Assembly (NCBI RefSeq): GCF_018595685.2
Contig: NZ_CP092334.1
Span: 214,001-278,000 of the forward strand
Length of the DNA stretch: 64,000 bases
Reading direction: 5' to 3'
Source of the DNA: Flavihumibacter rivuli
GTDB taxonomy: Bacteria > Bacteroidota > Bacteroidia > Chitinophagales > Chitinophagaceae
Below are positions 54,348 through 62,001 of the stretch, piece after piece. Position 1 is the first letter of the stretch. The number at the start of each line of letters is the position of its first letter. Under the pieces are notes generated by a model that worked only from the letters and a program-made list of their open reading frames with translations, did no database searches and was not told the origin of the DNA. A program made the position numbers and the translations under genes.

Positions 54348-55061
54348 TTATCGGTTGTTTTTGGCCATGATGGTAGCCATTACCCTATTCAACTGGGACT
54401 GTCCTGTTTCTTCCTGGAGGGTGGAAAGCTTTTTATGCAGCTGGAGTTTACCGTCCTGCAGGTAAACGACCTCGGTTACAAGGTCATCAAGGTCGCTGAG
54501 CACATGTGAGGTAATGAGGATAAGCTTGCCGTTCTTTTTCTCCATCCTGATCTTCTCCTTGAGTTGCTCGCTGGACAATGGGTCAAGGCCGGCTGTCGGT
54601 TCATCAAGGATCAATACATCGGGCCGGAATAGAAAGGCGAGGCAGGCACTCACTTTTTGCCTCGTGCCGCCTGATAAGGTACTCATGCGCTTCGATGACA
54701 ATCCCCCGATCCCGAATGTTCTCACCAGGTCCTCATCAAGTTCAGTTCCCTTGCTGTTGCGTATATCCTTCACCATGTCCAATACCTGGGAAATGGTCAT
54801 ATTTTCAGGGAACCTGCTGAGCTGGGGCATATAACCGATCTTTTCCCTGTAAAGCCAATCATGTTTGATGTTCTTTTGGTTGAAAGTGATAAAGCCACTA
54901 TCGGGAATAACCATGCCCAGCAGGCATTTGATCAGGGTGGTCTTGCCTGAACCGTTTGGGCCGATCAGGGCAATGGTCTGGCCTTTGTTAAAGGTCAGGT
55001 TGATGTTATCCAGTACCTTCTGCCGGCCAAATTGTTTATTGACATTGGTTGCGATGATCAT
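54348..55061 (-). CDS. nosF: NosF-type ABC ATPase
   Basis: A 237-residue ABC ATPase with Walker A (LIGPNGSGKTTLIK, residues about 33-45), the ABC signature (STLSGGTRQKVSACLAF), Walker B (VLILDEPTAGLDPLS) and a switch His (ITSHVLSDLDDL). It powers NosY for maturation of nitrous oxide reductase. It overlaps the end of nosD by 4 bases and is followed by nosY after one base, so translation of the three genes is tightly coupled. Confidence 0.94.
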   Translation of the reverse strand: MIIATNVNKQFGRQKVLDNINLTFNKGQTIALIGPNGSGKTTLIKCLLGMVIPDSGFITFNQKNIKHDWLYREKIGYMPQLSRFPENMTISQVLDMVKDIRNSKGTELDEDLVRTFGIGGLSSKRMSTLSGGTRQKVSACLAFLFRPDVLILDEPTAGLDPLSSEQLKEKIRMEKKNGKLILITSHVLSDLDDLVTEVVYLQDGKLQLHKKLSTLQEETGQSQLNRVMATIMAKNNR

Positions 55062-56284
55062 AATGGTAAGGGTTTCATTAAAGGGGCATTGTCCTTCATG
55101 CTTTCAGGGGTAAAGACCGGCAGGATCTTCTCCGCTTTTTCTACCAGGGATGTAATGGGGCTTCTCAAAAGCATCATGGCACTGGCATTCCGTTCAACCA
55201 GTATGGTGAACAGGCTGGTCGGACGGTAGGGCACGTCGCCCTTGCCATCCCTGTCCAGATCATAGCCTTCATACTTATCCCAGAAATTGTTGGTGAAATA
55301 GTTGAGCACCAATGATCCATTGGTTGCCACATCAAAAGAGTTGCCCTGGAAATTGTTATTGACGATATTGTTGTTGTCGCAACTCGCCTGGATCTTCATG
55401 GCATAACCATTATTGGTAAAGCGGTTCCTGGTGATCATGATCCTGCTGCTGCCTTCCATATAGATGGCCGCTGTGTTGCGGTTGAATTCATTGCCTTCTG
55501 CATGGCTGTCGCTGATGTCTTTCATCAGTATACCGTATGCTGCATTTCCCCAATTATTGATGAACTTGTTCTTGTACATCCGCACATGCTTCGTGTACAT
55601 GATGGCAACACCTGCCCCGTTATTGCTAAAGGTGTTGTTGACATAGAGGTCGTTGTGGGAGAACATGAAGTGCAGCCCGTAACGGATATTGCCAAAGCTC
55701 TTATTGTTGATGATATTGGAAGCAGTGACAAATTCAAAATAGATGCCATCACGGTGGCCTGTTATGCTATTGCCTGCAATGACCAGGCTATCGCTCTTCC
55801 AGCAGTGGATACCATTGCCGCTTTCGATTTCATTGGCGGCATCGCTTTCTAGCTTGTTGTTCATGATCACCGAATGGGAAACATGCTGGAGATAGATGGC
55901 GAAATAATTATTGGTGAATGAATTGTTGCGTACCAGGACATTCCGGGCATTATAGATATGGATACCTGCCAGGTCATTGATGCTGGAGTAGCCTGAATGG
56001 AAAAGATGTAAGCCTTCAATGATGACATTGTCAGAACGGACTGTGATGATCTCGTACTTGCCTTGCCCGTCAAGGGTGGCATTGCCTTTTCCGATCAGGA
56101 ACAACGGATGGTCAACTACAATGCCCCTGGTGGCATGGGTTCCTGGCAGGAACAAGATGGTGTCTCCTGCGGCAGAACGATTGATCACCGTATTGATATC
56201 ATTGCCTGGTGCAATGGAAAAAGTTGTTGCCCCGGCGTGCCGGAAGGATAGGAATAGCAACAGGTATAGTAGTAAATGCTTCAT
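55058..56284 (-). CDS. nosD: NosD-type periplasmic parallel beta-helix protein
   Basis: A 408-residue periplasmic protein with a signal peptide (MKHLLLYLLLFLSFRHAGA). The body has the repeated NosD/CASH beta-helix pattern of N-(N/K)-x-(F/I)-x-N and S-x-x-I steps: NVLVRNNSFTNNYFAIYLQH, SVIMNNKLESDAANE, NIINNKSFGNIRYGLHFMFS and TNNFWDKYEGYDLDRDGKGD, closing with PYRPTSLF. NosD carries copper or sulfide to the apo-NosZ site by family knowledge. Its start follows the NosL-fusion stop by two bases, and it overlaps nosF by four. Confidence 0.95.
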   Translation of the reverse strand: MKHLLLYLLLFLSFRHAGATTFSIAPGNDINTVINRSAAGDTILFLPGTHATRGIVVDHPLFLIGKGNATLDGQGKYEIITVRSDNVIIEGLHLFHSGYSSINDLAGIHIYNARNVLVRNNSFTNNYFAIYLQHVSHSVIMNNKLESDAANEIESGNGIHCWKSDSLVIAGNSITGHRDGIYFEFVTASNIINNKSFGNIRYGLHFMFSHNDLYVNNTFSNNGAGVAIMYTKHVRMYKNKFINNWGNAAYGILMKDISDSHAEGNEFNRNTAAIYMEGSSRIMITRNRFTNNGYAMKIQASCDNNNIVNNNFQGNSFDVATNGSLVLNYFTNNFWDKYEGYDLDRDGKGDVPYRPTSLFTILVERNASAMMLLRSPITSLVEKAEKILPVFTPESMKDNAPLMKPLPL

Positions 56285-56286
56285 TA

Positions 56287-57297
56287 CTATTGGTTCATAC
56301 TCCCGTCAAGCAGTTTTCCGGGATTCTTATCCAGGAAGGCTTCTGCATCCTTGTCATTTTCGAAGGCAATGATGGTTCCCCCCATTGGTCCGTGGGCGGA
56401 AGGGGAATTGATGAGGATGGCAAGATGCAGTGGGATCAGTTTTCCGCTGCCGCCATAGTCAGCCACAAATTTTTCGCCTTGTTCAGCATCATCGCCATCT
56501 TTCGCTTTAAGGTAACTGGTCAGGCAGGAAAGGTCATCAAAAAAATAGGCCTTCCCTTTTGTAGTGACCAGTTCACAACCAAATCTTTTGTCCATGATGG
56601 TCATCTTGCAATGTTCGCAACCGACCTGTCCGTAAGGGATCTCTTTAGGGCCGCTGTTGCAGGAGCTAAGCAGGGACACCGATAGGATCAGCAGGGGTAA
56701 ATTGCTGTAAGGGGACCTGTTCTTACGGTTTTTCCTGAGTTCCAGGACAGTGCAGCCGGTGAGGCAGACGCCAACGATCACAAAGATCCAGCCACCGCTG
56801 TCGGGCATGGAATAGGCCGCGAAATTCAATAATTGTTTATACCCGATGAGGGGTGGTTGGTAGGCCATGCCTGGCACCTTGATCGCTGCATTGGGGTCGA
56901 GGTTATGGCCGTAGTTGTATTCCCAGATATAAAAATCAGTCATGGCTATCACGCCAAACAAAAGCAGGAAGATGAACCATGCGAGGAAGAACCATTTTCG
57001 GTTAATGATGGCTGATAGCAGACCGAAGATCGCCAGGGCGGCAATGAGGTAGGGTAGAACGATGAATTCAACGAAATCCTTTTCGTGAATGGTATTCATA
57101 CCTATGTAGTGGTTAAGGCCGTTGATGATCTCTACATCCCCGCCGAGTTTATTGGCGTAGATCTGCATGAATAAGCCTTCCGGGTACTGCGGTGCAACAA
57201 GGTCGATCCTCCAGATAGGCAGGAAGATAACAGCTGCGAGTCCGGCTGCACAAATGAGGCAGGTGATCCTTGTTATTCCTGAAAGTGGCTTGTTCAT
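56287..57297 (-). CDS. nosL: Membrane protein fused to a NosL copper-binding domain
   Basis: A 336-residue protein with an N-terminal part of about four hydrophobic helices (residues about 11-30, 76-98, 101-122 and 168-185) and a C-terminal NosL domain from about 205. The join has LLILSVSLLSSC213NSG, a lipobox-like signal sequence, directly before the domain. NosL copper ligands are in GCEHCKMTIMDKRFG (Cys227, Cys230, Met232), and the domain continues LVTTKGKAYFFDDLSCL and PLHLAILINSPSAHGPMGG. In clade II Nos systems, NosL donates Cu(I) to NosZ. The N-terminal helices would anchor it in the inner membrane and are not part of classical NosL. It starts 65 bases after the nosZ stop. Confidence 0.88.
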   Translation of the reverse strand: MNKPLSGITRITCLICAAGLAAVIFLPIWRIDLVAPQYPEGLFMQIYANKLGGDVEIINGLNHYIGMNTIHEKDFVEFIVLPYLIAALAIFGLLSAIINRKWFFLAWFIFLLLFGVIAMTDFYIWEYNYGHNLDPNAAIKVPGMAYQPPLIGYKQLLNFAAYSMPDSGGWIFVIVGVCLTGCTVLELRKNRKNRSPYSNLPLLILSVSLLSSCNSGPKEIPYGQVGCEHCKMTIMDKRFGCELVTTKGKAYFFDDLSCLTSYLKAKDGDDAEQGEKFVADYGGSGKLIPLHLAILINSPSAHGPMGGTIIAFENDKDAEAFLDKNPGKLLDGSMNQ

Positions 57298-57314
57298 ATT
57301 ACTGAGGTGTTGGG

Positions 57315-57346
57315 AAAAATGGGGCCTGCCGGTATTGGCAGACCCC
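57315..57346 (-). terminator. Terminator-like hairpin between nosZ and nosL (possible attenuator)
   Basis: On the minus strand GGGGTCTGCC (57346-57337) pairs with GGCAGGCCCC (57330-57321) with one mismatch around a 6-base loop and is followed by ATTTTT. It lies in the 65-base nosZ-nosL gap, inside the operon. A partial stop here would keep nosZ mRNA more abundant than the maturation genes. Confidence 0.55.
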
Positions 57347-57362
57347 TGGGTTGCTCTAAGGG

Positions 57363-59366
57363 TTACTGTTTGGTGCTGTCCTTTACAGGAGCTTTGGGGT
57401 CGCTGGAATTCTTTCCAAGACTAAAGGTGATGGGCACATTGCTGCCCTTGGGGCTCACCCTTACATAGCCCTGCATTTCCTGGTGAAGGGCACTGCAGAA
57501 GTCAGTACAATAGATCGGGAAGATGCCCACGCGATCCGGTACCCACTTCAGGGTTTGGGTTTCACCGGGCATGATCAGGAGTTCAGCATTGGCGGCGCCT
57601 TTAACGGCAAAGCCATGCGGTACGTCCCAATCCTGTTCCAGGTTGGTTACGTGGAAATACACTTCATCACCAAGTTTCACGCCTTCTATGTTGTCGGGTG
57701 AGAAGTGGGAACGGATGGAGGTCATGTAAACATGCACCTTGTTTCCTTCGCGTACCACTTTACTTTCCTTCTCGCCTTTGGCCACATAAGGATTCTTGTT
57801 CTCTTCGATCTTGTAGATCTTCCTGGAGTTCTTGGAGATCAGTTCAGCCGGTGCCGCCTGGGCGTAATGCGGTTCGCCGATGGTTGGGAAGTCATTGATC
57901 AATTGCATCTTGTCGCCGCTGATATCATAGATCTGTGCACTTTGGGCCAGTTCAGGTCCGGTTGGGAGATAGCGGTCCTTGGTGATTTTGTTGTAGCCGA
58001 TCACGTACTTCGGACTGGGCTTCTTGCTGTCGCCGCCGGGTACACAAAGGTGGCCGATGGAATAGTAGGTGGGAGCGCGGTCCAGCACTTTCAGGTCCTT
58101 GATATTCCATTTCACGATCTCAGAGGAAACGAAGAAAGATGTATATGCGTTGCCTTTACCATCAAACTCGGTATGCAAGGGGCCAAGACCGGGTTTCTGC
58201 ACTTCACCATGGAGTGCTGCTTCATACTTAACTACAGGGATCCCTTCATATTCGCCTTCGAAAGTCTTGTCAGCAATCGCTTTCTGCAATTTCTGGAAAG
58301 AGAATACGGGAATGAGTGCGGCCAGTTTACCACTACCTACAATGTATTCGCCGGTGGGGTCAACATCGCAGCCGTGAGGTGATTTGGGACAAGGGATCAT
58401 ATAGCAGATATCCTTGAGAGCCACTGCATCCAGCACGGTCACTTCATCCAGGATCTCATGGGTGGCAGTATGGGCGTTCTCGTCATAGCGGTTGCGGGCG
58501 TACTTCACTTTCTGCTTAACACCCTTGCCTGCTTTCAGGTATTCTTCTGCCTTCTTCCAGTTCACGGCAAGGATAAAGTCCTTATCGCGCTGGGAGGCAT
58601 TCACTTCGAGGAGGGTATTGGCCTGTTCGGAGTTATAGCAGCTGAAGAAGAACCATCCATGGCTGGGGCCCTTGCCGGCATGGCTGAGGTCGAAGTTCAC
58701 GCCAGGCAGCAATAACTGGAAGGCGATGTCCATCTTACCATCCTTGGCAACGCTGATGAAGCTGATGGTGCCCCTGAAATTTTCCTTGTAGGTGCTGATG
58801 GGTACATCCCCATTGGTATAGTCAGGCGGAACGGAGAAACGGGTACCCGCTACTACGTACTCGGTATTCTCTGTGATGAAAGGGGAAGAGTGGTTACCCG
58901 CGCTGTTGGGTAATTCAATGATCTCTGCGGTGCGGAAAGTGGTGAGGTCGATCCTGGCAACACGTGGGGTATTGTTCGCATTTCCGAATACCCAGCGTCC
59001 ATCGATCTCGCCATTGGTCTGGGAGAGTTCAGGGTGGTGCAGGTCGTCCCAGGGAACGAAACCGTGGGAGGTCATCAGCATGGGTTTGGTTTCCTCGCTG
59101 TAGCCATAGCCTTTTTCCGGGTCAACAGAGAAAACAGGGATCACGCGGAAGAGTCTTCCTGAAGGAAGGCCATACACGCTCATCTGGCCGCTGAAGCCGC
59201 CGGATACGAAATTGTAAAACTCGTCGTACTTACCGGGTGGCACATAGGCCTTGATAGCTGCATCGCCACTCACGGCGCTGCCGGCTGATTTTGGTTTGCA
59301 GGCATTGAAGCTGAACAGGCTCGCAGCCGCCAGCAGGGCCATGCAGGTTTGTTGAATGTTCTTCAT
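57363..59366 (-). CDS. nosZ: Nitrous oxide reductase, Sec/lipoprotein clade II type
   Basis: A 667-residue copper enzyme that reduces N2O to N2. The signal peptide ends in a lipobox (SLFSFNAC23K), and there is no twin-arginine motif; this is the clade II (Sec-dependent) pattern. The propeller domain carries CuZ His ligands (HGFVPWDDLHHP, SHGCDVDPTGEYI-type and LHTEFDGKGNAYTSFF segments, a IGHLCVPGGD and the GEPHYAQAAPAE segment). The C-terminal cupredoxin domain carries the CuA ligands His584 (VPHGFAVKG), Cys620, Cys624, His628 and Met631 (YCTDFCSALHQEM). It follows the cytochrome c gene and precedes the NosL fusion. Confidence 0.98.
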   Translation of the reverse strand: MKNIQQTCMALLAAASLFSFNACKPKSAGSAVSGDAAIKAYVPPGKYDEFYNFVSGGFSGQMSVYGLPSGRLFRVIPVFSVDPEKGYGYSEETKPMLMTSHGFVPWDDLHHPELSQTNGEIDGRWVFGNANNTPRVARIDLTTFRTAEIIELPNSAGNHSSPFITENTEYVVAGTRFSVPPDYTNGDVPISTYKENFRGTISFISVAKDGKMDIAFQLLLPGVNFDLSHAGKGPSHGWFFFSCYNSEQANTLLEVNASQRDKDFILAVNWKKAEEYLKAGKGVKQKVKYARNRYDENAHTATHEILDEVTVLDAVALKDICYMIPCPKSPHGCDVDPTGEYIVGSGKLAALIPVFSFQKLQKAIADKTFEGEYEGIPVVKYEAALHGEVQKPGLGPLHTEFDGKGNAYTSFFVSSEIVKWNIKDLKVLDRAPTYYSIGHLCVPGGDSKKPSPKYVIGYNKITKDRYLPTGPELAQSAQIYDISGDKMQLINDFPTIGEPHYAQAAPAELISKNSRKIYKIEENKNPYVAKGEKESKVVREGNKVHVYMTSIRSHFSPDNIEGVKLGDEVYFHVTNLEQDWDVPHGFAVKGAANAELLIMPGETQTLKWVPDRVGIFPIYCTDFCSALHQEMQGYVRVSPKGSNVPITFSLGKNSSDPKAPVKDSTKQ

Positions 59367-59390
59367 TGTATGTGATTGTTAGGGTTTTGC

Positions 59391-59861
59391 TTACTTAACA
59401 CCGTCATTCTTGCGCATGAACTCCAGGATATGGCGGGCATCATCATCACTCAGGCTTTGGTTGGGCATGCGTACCATACAGATCTCCAGCTGTGCCTGGG
59501 CCTTGGGGTCCTTGTCCAGCATTTCGTCAACATTGGTAACGAAGTTCATGATCCATTCAGGCTTATTCCTTTGGGTTACTCCTTTCCATCCGGGGCCTAC
59601 GAGTTTTTCATCGGTCAGTTTATGGCAGGCGGCGCATTTAACATCATATACCTGTTCGCCTTTGGTGGCCATGGCTGCATCGAGTTTGTCGCCCAGTTCA
59701 ATGGCGCTGAATTTGCCAATGCCTTTCTCCGGGCTTGAGGGGGTGGCAGCCTGTTCTGCTGCCGGTTGGGTAGCGTCCTTGTTTTCTTCCTTAGCGGTGT
59801 CTGCCCCGCCGCATGCGTAAATAAGTCCCAGCATACCGGCGATGAAGAGTAACTTTTTCAT
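59391..59861 (-). CDS. Lipoprotein c-type cytochrome, first gene of the nos operon
   Basis: A 156-residue single-haem cytochrome c. The lipobox ends at Cys17 (LGLIYACGG), an Ala/Glu/Pro-rich linker follows, and the haem site is CAACH (Cys76, Cys79, His80) after QVYDVK. The likely axial Met lies in MVRMPNQSL, then DDDARHILEFMRKND closes the fold. It is a good electron donor candidate for NosZ, encoded 24 bases downstream. ATG at 59861 is used; a TTG 20 codons earlier lies in the promoter region. The expected transcript starts close to 59890. Confidence 0.93.
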   Translation of the reverse strand: MKKLLFIAGMLGLIYACGGADTAKEENKDATQPAAEQAATPSSPEKGIGKFSAIELGDKLDAAMATKGEQVYDVKCAACHKLTDEKLVGPGWKGVTQRNKPEWIMNFVTNVDEMLDKDPKAQAQLEICMVRMPNQSLSDDDARHILEFMRKNDGVK

Positions 59862-59893
59862 GATGATTGATTTGGTTGAGTGATTAACAACCA

Positions 59894-59901
59894 CAAGTTT
59901 A
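59894..59901 (-). promoter_or_regulatory. -7-like element of the nos operon
   Basis: On the minus strand TAAACTTG matches TAnnTTTG with one mismatch, 33 bases before the ATG at 59861. The last base (59894) lies 36.5 bases from the centre of the palindrome at 59919-59942. No -33 TTTG is present, which is expected if the regulator supplies activation. Confidence 0.45.
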
Positions 59902-59918
59902 GCTGAGGCCTGAAGGAG

Positions 59919-59942
59919 CAATTATGATTCGAGTCATAATTG
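59919..59942. promoter_or_regulatory. Crp-type palindrome in the nos / regulator divergent region
   Basis: CAATTATGA, six bases (TTCGAG), TCATAATTG: 9-bp perfect arms around a spacer that itself contains TCGA. The core matches TTATGA-N6-TCATAA seen at 52424-52441. Its position is about -41 relative to the predicted start of the nos operon. It also lies 148 bases before the ATG of the regulator gene and may be used for autoregulation. The adjacent Crp/Fnr protein is the natural candidate ligand. Confidence 0.75.
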
Positions 59943-60063
59943 GGTAAATGGGTTCGATATTGGGGGAAAATCATGTAGCTGAATGATATTGGTCAGTTGG
60001 CTGTCCTGTTCAATTTCAGCCAGGGTAAGGTTGAAGGTCATGTTATCGCGGGGGAAGTGAGGA

Positions 60064-60071
60064 TAGATTTG
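60064..60071 (+). promoter_or_regulatory. -7 promoter box of the Crp/Fnr-family regulator gene
   Basis: TAGATTTG is an exact TAnnTTTG match 19 bases before the ATG at 60090. No TTTG is found 19 bases upstream of it. Confidence 0.45.
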
Positions 60072-60089
60072 TTCATCAAATTACCCAAC

Positions 60090-60701
60090 ATGAACCATCA
60101 ACCCTCTATCAACGAAGATCTCCTACTGAGTTGGGGTGCTACATACAAGAAGGTTAAGAAAGGTGAACTTATTTTCCTGGAAGGCACACATGCCTGTTTT
60201 TACCACCAGGTAGTGGAGGGTAGGGTGCGTTGGGTGAATATCAATGAAGAAGGCCGGGAGTTCATCCAGGTGATCATTGAGGAAGGGGAGAGTTTTGGTG
60301 AATTCCCCTTATTTGATGACAAGCCCTATGCGGCTACCGCTATCGCGGATGAGGATTGTACCCTGCTTCGGCTCCACAAGAGCAGTTTCCTTCAACTCAT
60401 CAAGGCGAATTTTGAAGTGCATTTCCACTTTACCAGGCTGCTGGTAGAGCGCCTCCGCTTTAAGTTCATGACCTTGAAAGAGATCGCCTATAATAACCCT
60501 GAACAGCGGATATCCACCTTGCTGAACTATTACAAGAAGAACAATTCCAATGAAATCAGCGGCCGTTTGTGTAAGCTCCACCTTACCCGCCAGCAGATTG
60601 CGGATATGACAGGCCTGAGGGTGGAGACCGTTATCCGGACCATCCGGAACCTTCATGATAAGGGTGCCCTTACCATCCAGAGGGGAAAGGTCTTCTATTA
60701 A
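60090..60701 (+). CDS. Crp/Fnr-family transcriptional regulator
   Basis: A 203-residue protein with an N-terminal cyclic-nucleotide-binding-like domain (GELIFLEGTHACFY, GRVRWVNINEEGREF and EEGESFGEFPLF) and a C-terminal helix-turn-helix: LTRQQIADMTGLRVETVIRT. Within the recognition helix, Glu179 and Arg183 match the Glu and Arg that Crp uses on its TGTGA half-sites, but the first Crp arginine is replaced by Val, so a different half-site is expected; this fits TATGA. The Cys residues (36, 90, 161) lack an N-terminal cluster, so it is not an Fe-S FNR. It may sense NO, haem or another signal. ATG at 60090 chosen; a TTG start at 59997 would add 31 residues. Confidence 0.88.
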   Translation: MNHQPSINEDLLLSWGATYKKVKKGELIFLEGTHACFYHQVVEGRVRWVNINEEGREFIQVIIEEGESFGEFPLFDDKPYAATAIADEDCTLLRLHKSSFLQLIKANFEVHFHFTRLLVERLRFKFMTLKEIAYNNPEQRISTLLNYYKKNNSNEISGRLCKLHLTRQQIADMTGLRVETVIRTIRNLHDKGALTIQRGKVFY

Positions 60702-60763
60702 AACCTGCGTTGAATCATCTTTTGGGCTGGCCAAACCGGTTTCCTTTGTAAAAAACAACACTG

Positions 60764-61969
60764 ATGAATGCCTTGGGGAAAACCTGGTGCCGTATTGCCC
60801 TCTTCAATTTTTTCCTGCTCGCCCTGGTGGGCCTGCTACTCAGGGTGAAGATCATGGCCTCCCTGCCCTGGCTGAATTACAAGCACCTGTTGCATGCCCA
60901 TTCGCATTTTGCCTTTGCCGGCTGGGTGAGTCTCTGCCTAATGGGCGTATTGGTTGGACTGCTGCCAATTGAACAAGCGAGGAAATTCCAGCCTTTATTT
61001 GTTGCCCAGCTGATCAGTGCAGTGGGTATGTTGTCCAGCTTTCCCTTCCAGGGTTATGGTGCGGTTTCGATCTTTTTTTCAACTGCCTCCGTACTGGTAT
61101 CCTACTGGTTCGCTTTCCGGATGTGGCGTTCAGCTCCTGCTACCGGCTTAGGGGAGGCAGCCCTGTTGTCTTTAAAGGCTGCCTTGGTCTTCCTGGTATT
61201 GTCCTCTTTGGGTACCTTCTATCTCGCCTGGCTGATGGCCAATAAGATCGATCATCCGCAACATTATTTTGGCGCGGTATATTTCTACCTGCATTTTCAA
61301 TACAATGGCTGGTTCCTCTTCGGGATATTGGCCATCCTGTTGTCGATGGTGAAAAGCAGGGTGGTGGCAGGGCTCGAAAGCAGTATGCTCTTAATGGTGG
61401 TGAGTGCTGTTCCGGCCTGTGCCTTATCTGCGCTCTGGATGCGCCTTCCCGCCTGGTTATACGTACTGGCTGCTGTGGCCGGTATTGTTCAATTGATCGG
61501 TTTTGCGCTGTTCCTGCGGGCCTTGTGGAGCCAGTGGCAATGGTTGAAGCTGGAAAAGCCTGTAAGGCAGGTATGGCTGATCGCCATCGCTGCCATGGGC
61601 ATCAAGTTCCTGCTGCAGGCTTTCTCCGCTATCCCATTCTTCTCCAAATTTGCCTTTGCCTACCGGCCTATCGTGATCGGTTACCTCCACCTGGTATTGC
61701 TGGGATGCATCTCGCTTTTCCTGGTGGGCTGGTTAATGCAGGTAGGGCTGGTCGCCCTACGGCAACAGCGGTTACCCATTGCAGTTGGTTTGTTGTTGGC
61801 GGGTATTGCCCTCACCGAGCTGACGCTGATGGTCCAGGGAATTGCCTCCATCAGTTATACTGCCTTCCCCCTGGCCAATCCCATCTTATTGGCTGCGGCA
61901 TTGTTGTTGGTCCTGGCAACCGGTGCCCTGAACTTCCCCCATCACCGGCGCGGGTCCCATGATGAATAA
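60764..61969 (+). CDS. Polytopic His-rich membrane protein of unknown function (haem-copper oxidase/NnrS-like)
   Basis: A 401-residue protein with about 12 hydrophobic segments. His residues cluster at membrane positions: YKHLLHAHSHFAFAGW (His41, 44, 46, 48), DHPQHYFGAVYFYLHFQYNGW (His163, 166, 176) and IGYLHLVLLG (His308). The pattern is reminiscent of haem-copper oxidase subunit I or NnrS-type proteins, which bind haem through His in transmembrane helices, but no full family match is claimed. It follows the Crp-type regulator by 62 bases in the same direction and probably belongs to the N2O island. It could be a haem or quinol-linked partner in respiration. Confidence 0.6.
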   Translation: MNALGKTWCRIALFNFFLLALVGLLLRVKIMASLPWLNYKHLLHAHSHFAFAGWVSLCLMGVLVGLLPIEQARKFQPLFVAQLISAVGMLSSFPFQGYGAVSIFFSTASVLVSYWFAFRMWRSAPATGLGEAALLSLKAALVFLVLSSLGTFYLAWLMANKIDHPQHYFGAVYFYLHFQYNGWFLFGILAILLSMVKSRVVAGLESSMLLMVVSAVPACALSALWMRLPAWLYVLAAVAGIVQLIGFALFLRALWSQWQWLKLEKPVRQVWLIAIAAMGIKFLLQAFSAIPFFSKFAFAYRPIVIGYLHLVLLGCISLFLVGWLMQVGLVALRQQRLPIAVGLLLAGIALTELTLMVQGIASISYTAFPLANPILLAAALLLVLATGALNFPHHRRGSHDE

Positions 61970-62001
61970 GGAGAAGTCCCTGTTTATTGGTTTATTTGCG
62001 C

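Noticed and set aside
59997..60089. Upstream TTG start for the Crp-type regulator
   Set aside because: The 31 extra residues do not resemble the family, and the exact -7 box (60064-60071) lies within them; ATG at 60090 fits better.
60090..60701. Identification of the regulator as a classical oxygen-sensing FNR
   Set aside because: The N-terminal cysteine cluster for the [4Fe-4S] centre is missing; only Cys36, Cys90 and Cys161 are present and not spaced as needed.
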